A DNA stretch of 64,000 bases, from assembly GCA_015059545.1 (NCBI GenBank), contig SVAG01000003.1, forward strand, positions 115,054 to 179,053. Direction: 5' to 3'. Positions 63,274 to 64,000 of this stretch are shown piece by piece; positions within the stretch are counted from its first letter, which is position 1; each line of letters begins with the position of its first letter. Source of the stretch: Lactobacillales bacterium. GTDB lineage: Bacteria; Bacillota_I; Bacilli_A; RF39; UBA660. The position numbers and the translations under genes were made by a program. Below the pieces are notes generated by a model. It made no database searches, was not told the DNA's origin, and saw only the letters and a list, made by a program, of their open reading frames with translations.

Positions 63274-63998
63274 AAATTTTCTATCTCTTCTTTTGATAAT
63301 CCAGTTGATGAAATAATAATATCTATATCTACATTATTTTTTAAAAGATTTTGTGCTATTTCAATTGATTTATTTTTTTCTCCTGTTTCTATTCCCTGTT
63401 GTATACCCTGTTGTATTCCCTGTTGTATTCCTTGTTGTATTCCTTGTTGTATACCTTGTTTTAATCCTTTTTCTAATCCTTCATTTGTTGCATCTTCCAT
63501 TCTTGTGTTATACTCTAATTCTCTTCTACTTAAATCTGTATATATTTTTATCATATCATCATCACCACTTAGCTTATCTATATGTTCTAATAATTTGGTC
63601 TTTGATTTAATACTAGCTATTTCTTTTAAAGCATTTTCTAATTCTTTTTTTGTTCTACTTTTAAATACTTTACACCATCTTATCAGCATATTTTCTCTTT
63701 CATTATTAGTATAACTCATTTTACTTCCTTTTTCAAGATTTAATATATCTATTCTTAGTTTTTCTGTTAGAATTTCTCCTCTTTTATTTTTGAAGTAATA
63801 TTCTTCTACTAAGTCTTTTGTATGGTTTTCATTATCTAAATTTATTTGGATTGTTTTCTTTATTTCATTATATGTTTTAAAGCCTCTTTTTAATTGTGTT
63901 CCATGTATTTTTCCTATATATACTACATTTCTATCTATTATTCCTTTATTACTTGTATTATTTAATTCTATATTTATTTTTTCTCCATCCAAATTTAG
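63267..63998 (-). CDS. Rpn-family PD-(D/E)XK nuclease / transposase-like protein, 5' end beyond window
   Basis: The gene continues past the right edge; no ribosome site is near the first possible start (TTG 63992), and the reading frame is open to the edge. The visible part has NIELNNTSNKG, the VVYIGKIHGTQL stretch and IKKTIQINLDN, then a helical region. A Gln/Gly repeat (GIQQ about six times) precedes the C-terminal ENLK. This is the pattern of the Rpn (recombination-promoting nuclease) family, formerly YhgA-like transposases. The catalytic N-terminus is outside the window. The stop is TAG. Confidence 0.8.
   Translation of the reverse strand, partial: LNLDGEKINIELNNTSNKGIIDRNVVYIGKIHGTQLKRGFKTYNEIKKTIQINLDNENHTKDLVEEYYFKNKRGEILTEKLRIDILNLEKGSKMSYTNNERENMLIRWCKVFKSRTKKELENALKEIASIKSKTKLLEHIDKLSGDDDMIKIYTDLSRRELEYNTRMEDATNEGLEKGLKQGIQQGIQQGIQQGIQQGIQQGIETGEKNKSIEIAQNLLKNNVDIDIIISSTGLSKEEIENLK
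63395..63462. repeat. 12-bp tandem repeat in the Rpn-family gene
   Basis: About five to six copies of a 12-base unit (minus strand GGAATACAACAG and close variants) code the repeated GIQQ. The number probably varies between strains. Confidence 0.75.
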
Positions 63999-64000
63999 TA

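Noticed and set aside
63395..63462. CRISPR array
   Set aside because: The short 12-base repeats have no spacers, stay in frame and encode GIQQ; they are a coding tandem repeat.
63267..63998. Complete insertion sequence
   Set aside because: No terminal inverted repeats or target duplication are visible, and the gene is cut by the window edge; Rpn proteins often occur as single genes.

Overview
The window comes from a very AT-rich Gram-positive bacterium of the Bacilli (Firmicutes). The likely group is the uncultured gut lineages near RF39 or Erysipelotrichales, but that placement is an inference. Gene content and gene order are Bacillus-like: xerD-deoB, dnaG-rpoD-trmK with yqfQ next to them, spoIIP-(small membrane protein)-lepA, yqfC-yqfD, and ireB-ruvX-yrzB-mltG-trmR. 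Sporulation genes are plentiful (gpr, spoIIM, spoIIP, spoIIID, ylbJ, yqfC, yqfD, yqfQ), so an endospore former or a recent descendant is likely. TAA, TAG and TGA all end genes (TGA ends deoB, alr, ireB, spoIIP and yqfC), so the standard bacterial code applies, not the Mycoplasma code.

Left part (1-12.4 kb): holA; a type IV pilus-type ATPase beside two prepilin-like genes; ylbJ and a ylbL-type protease divergent from a palindromic promoter region; an exported transglutaminase-like protein; rpsT; gpr; spoIIM; mnmA; and a helix-turn-helix regulator. Next is a gene-poor stretch of about 1 kb (12.46-13.51 kb). It holds a near-perfect copy of the Bacillus-type dif site at 12831-12858, so the window appears to span the replication terminus. 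Right of dif almost every gene is on the minus strand, as expected for a fork running leftward to dif.

Right part: 13.5-21.6 kb carries a repeat-rich small protein, a ZIP metal transporter, a D,D-carboxypeptidase, Dps, alkD, deoB, an unrecognised 843-residue protein and xerD. 21.7-30.6 kb has rarA, the prepilin peptidase and inner-membrane pilus platform gene, yqfQ, trmK-rpoD-dnaG and uvsE. 31-37.4 kb has spoIIID, lepA, spoIIP, secG and fmt. 37.4-42.9 kb is a coherent tRNA-dependent amidation unit: an asparagine T-box drives gatC-gatA-gatB-aspS, followed by tRNA-Asn and tRNA-Glu under their own promoter.

45-56 kb is a cell-wall region. It has mltG, an ATP-grasp ligase of the D-aspartate ligase type, an alanine-racemase-fold enzyme with altered specificity residues, an asparagine-synthase-type amidotransferase, a FemX-type transferase, a CwlO/PcsB-like M23 hydrolase and a flippase. 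Together these suggest a peptidoglycan cross-bridge made with D-aspartate or D-asparagine. 55.8-64 kb has degV, tmk-thyA, an HD hydrolase, hemW, a helix-turn-helix/metallophosphatase fusion, yqfC-yqfD and a cut-off Rpn-family nuclease gene.

Most transcription units end in short, very AT-rich hairpins that overlap the stop codons of converging genes. Ribosome binding sites are usually AGGTGAT-type, and several start codons were moved downstream to fit them.
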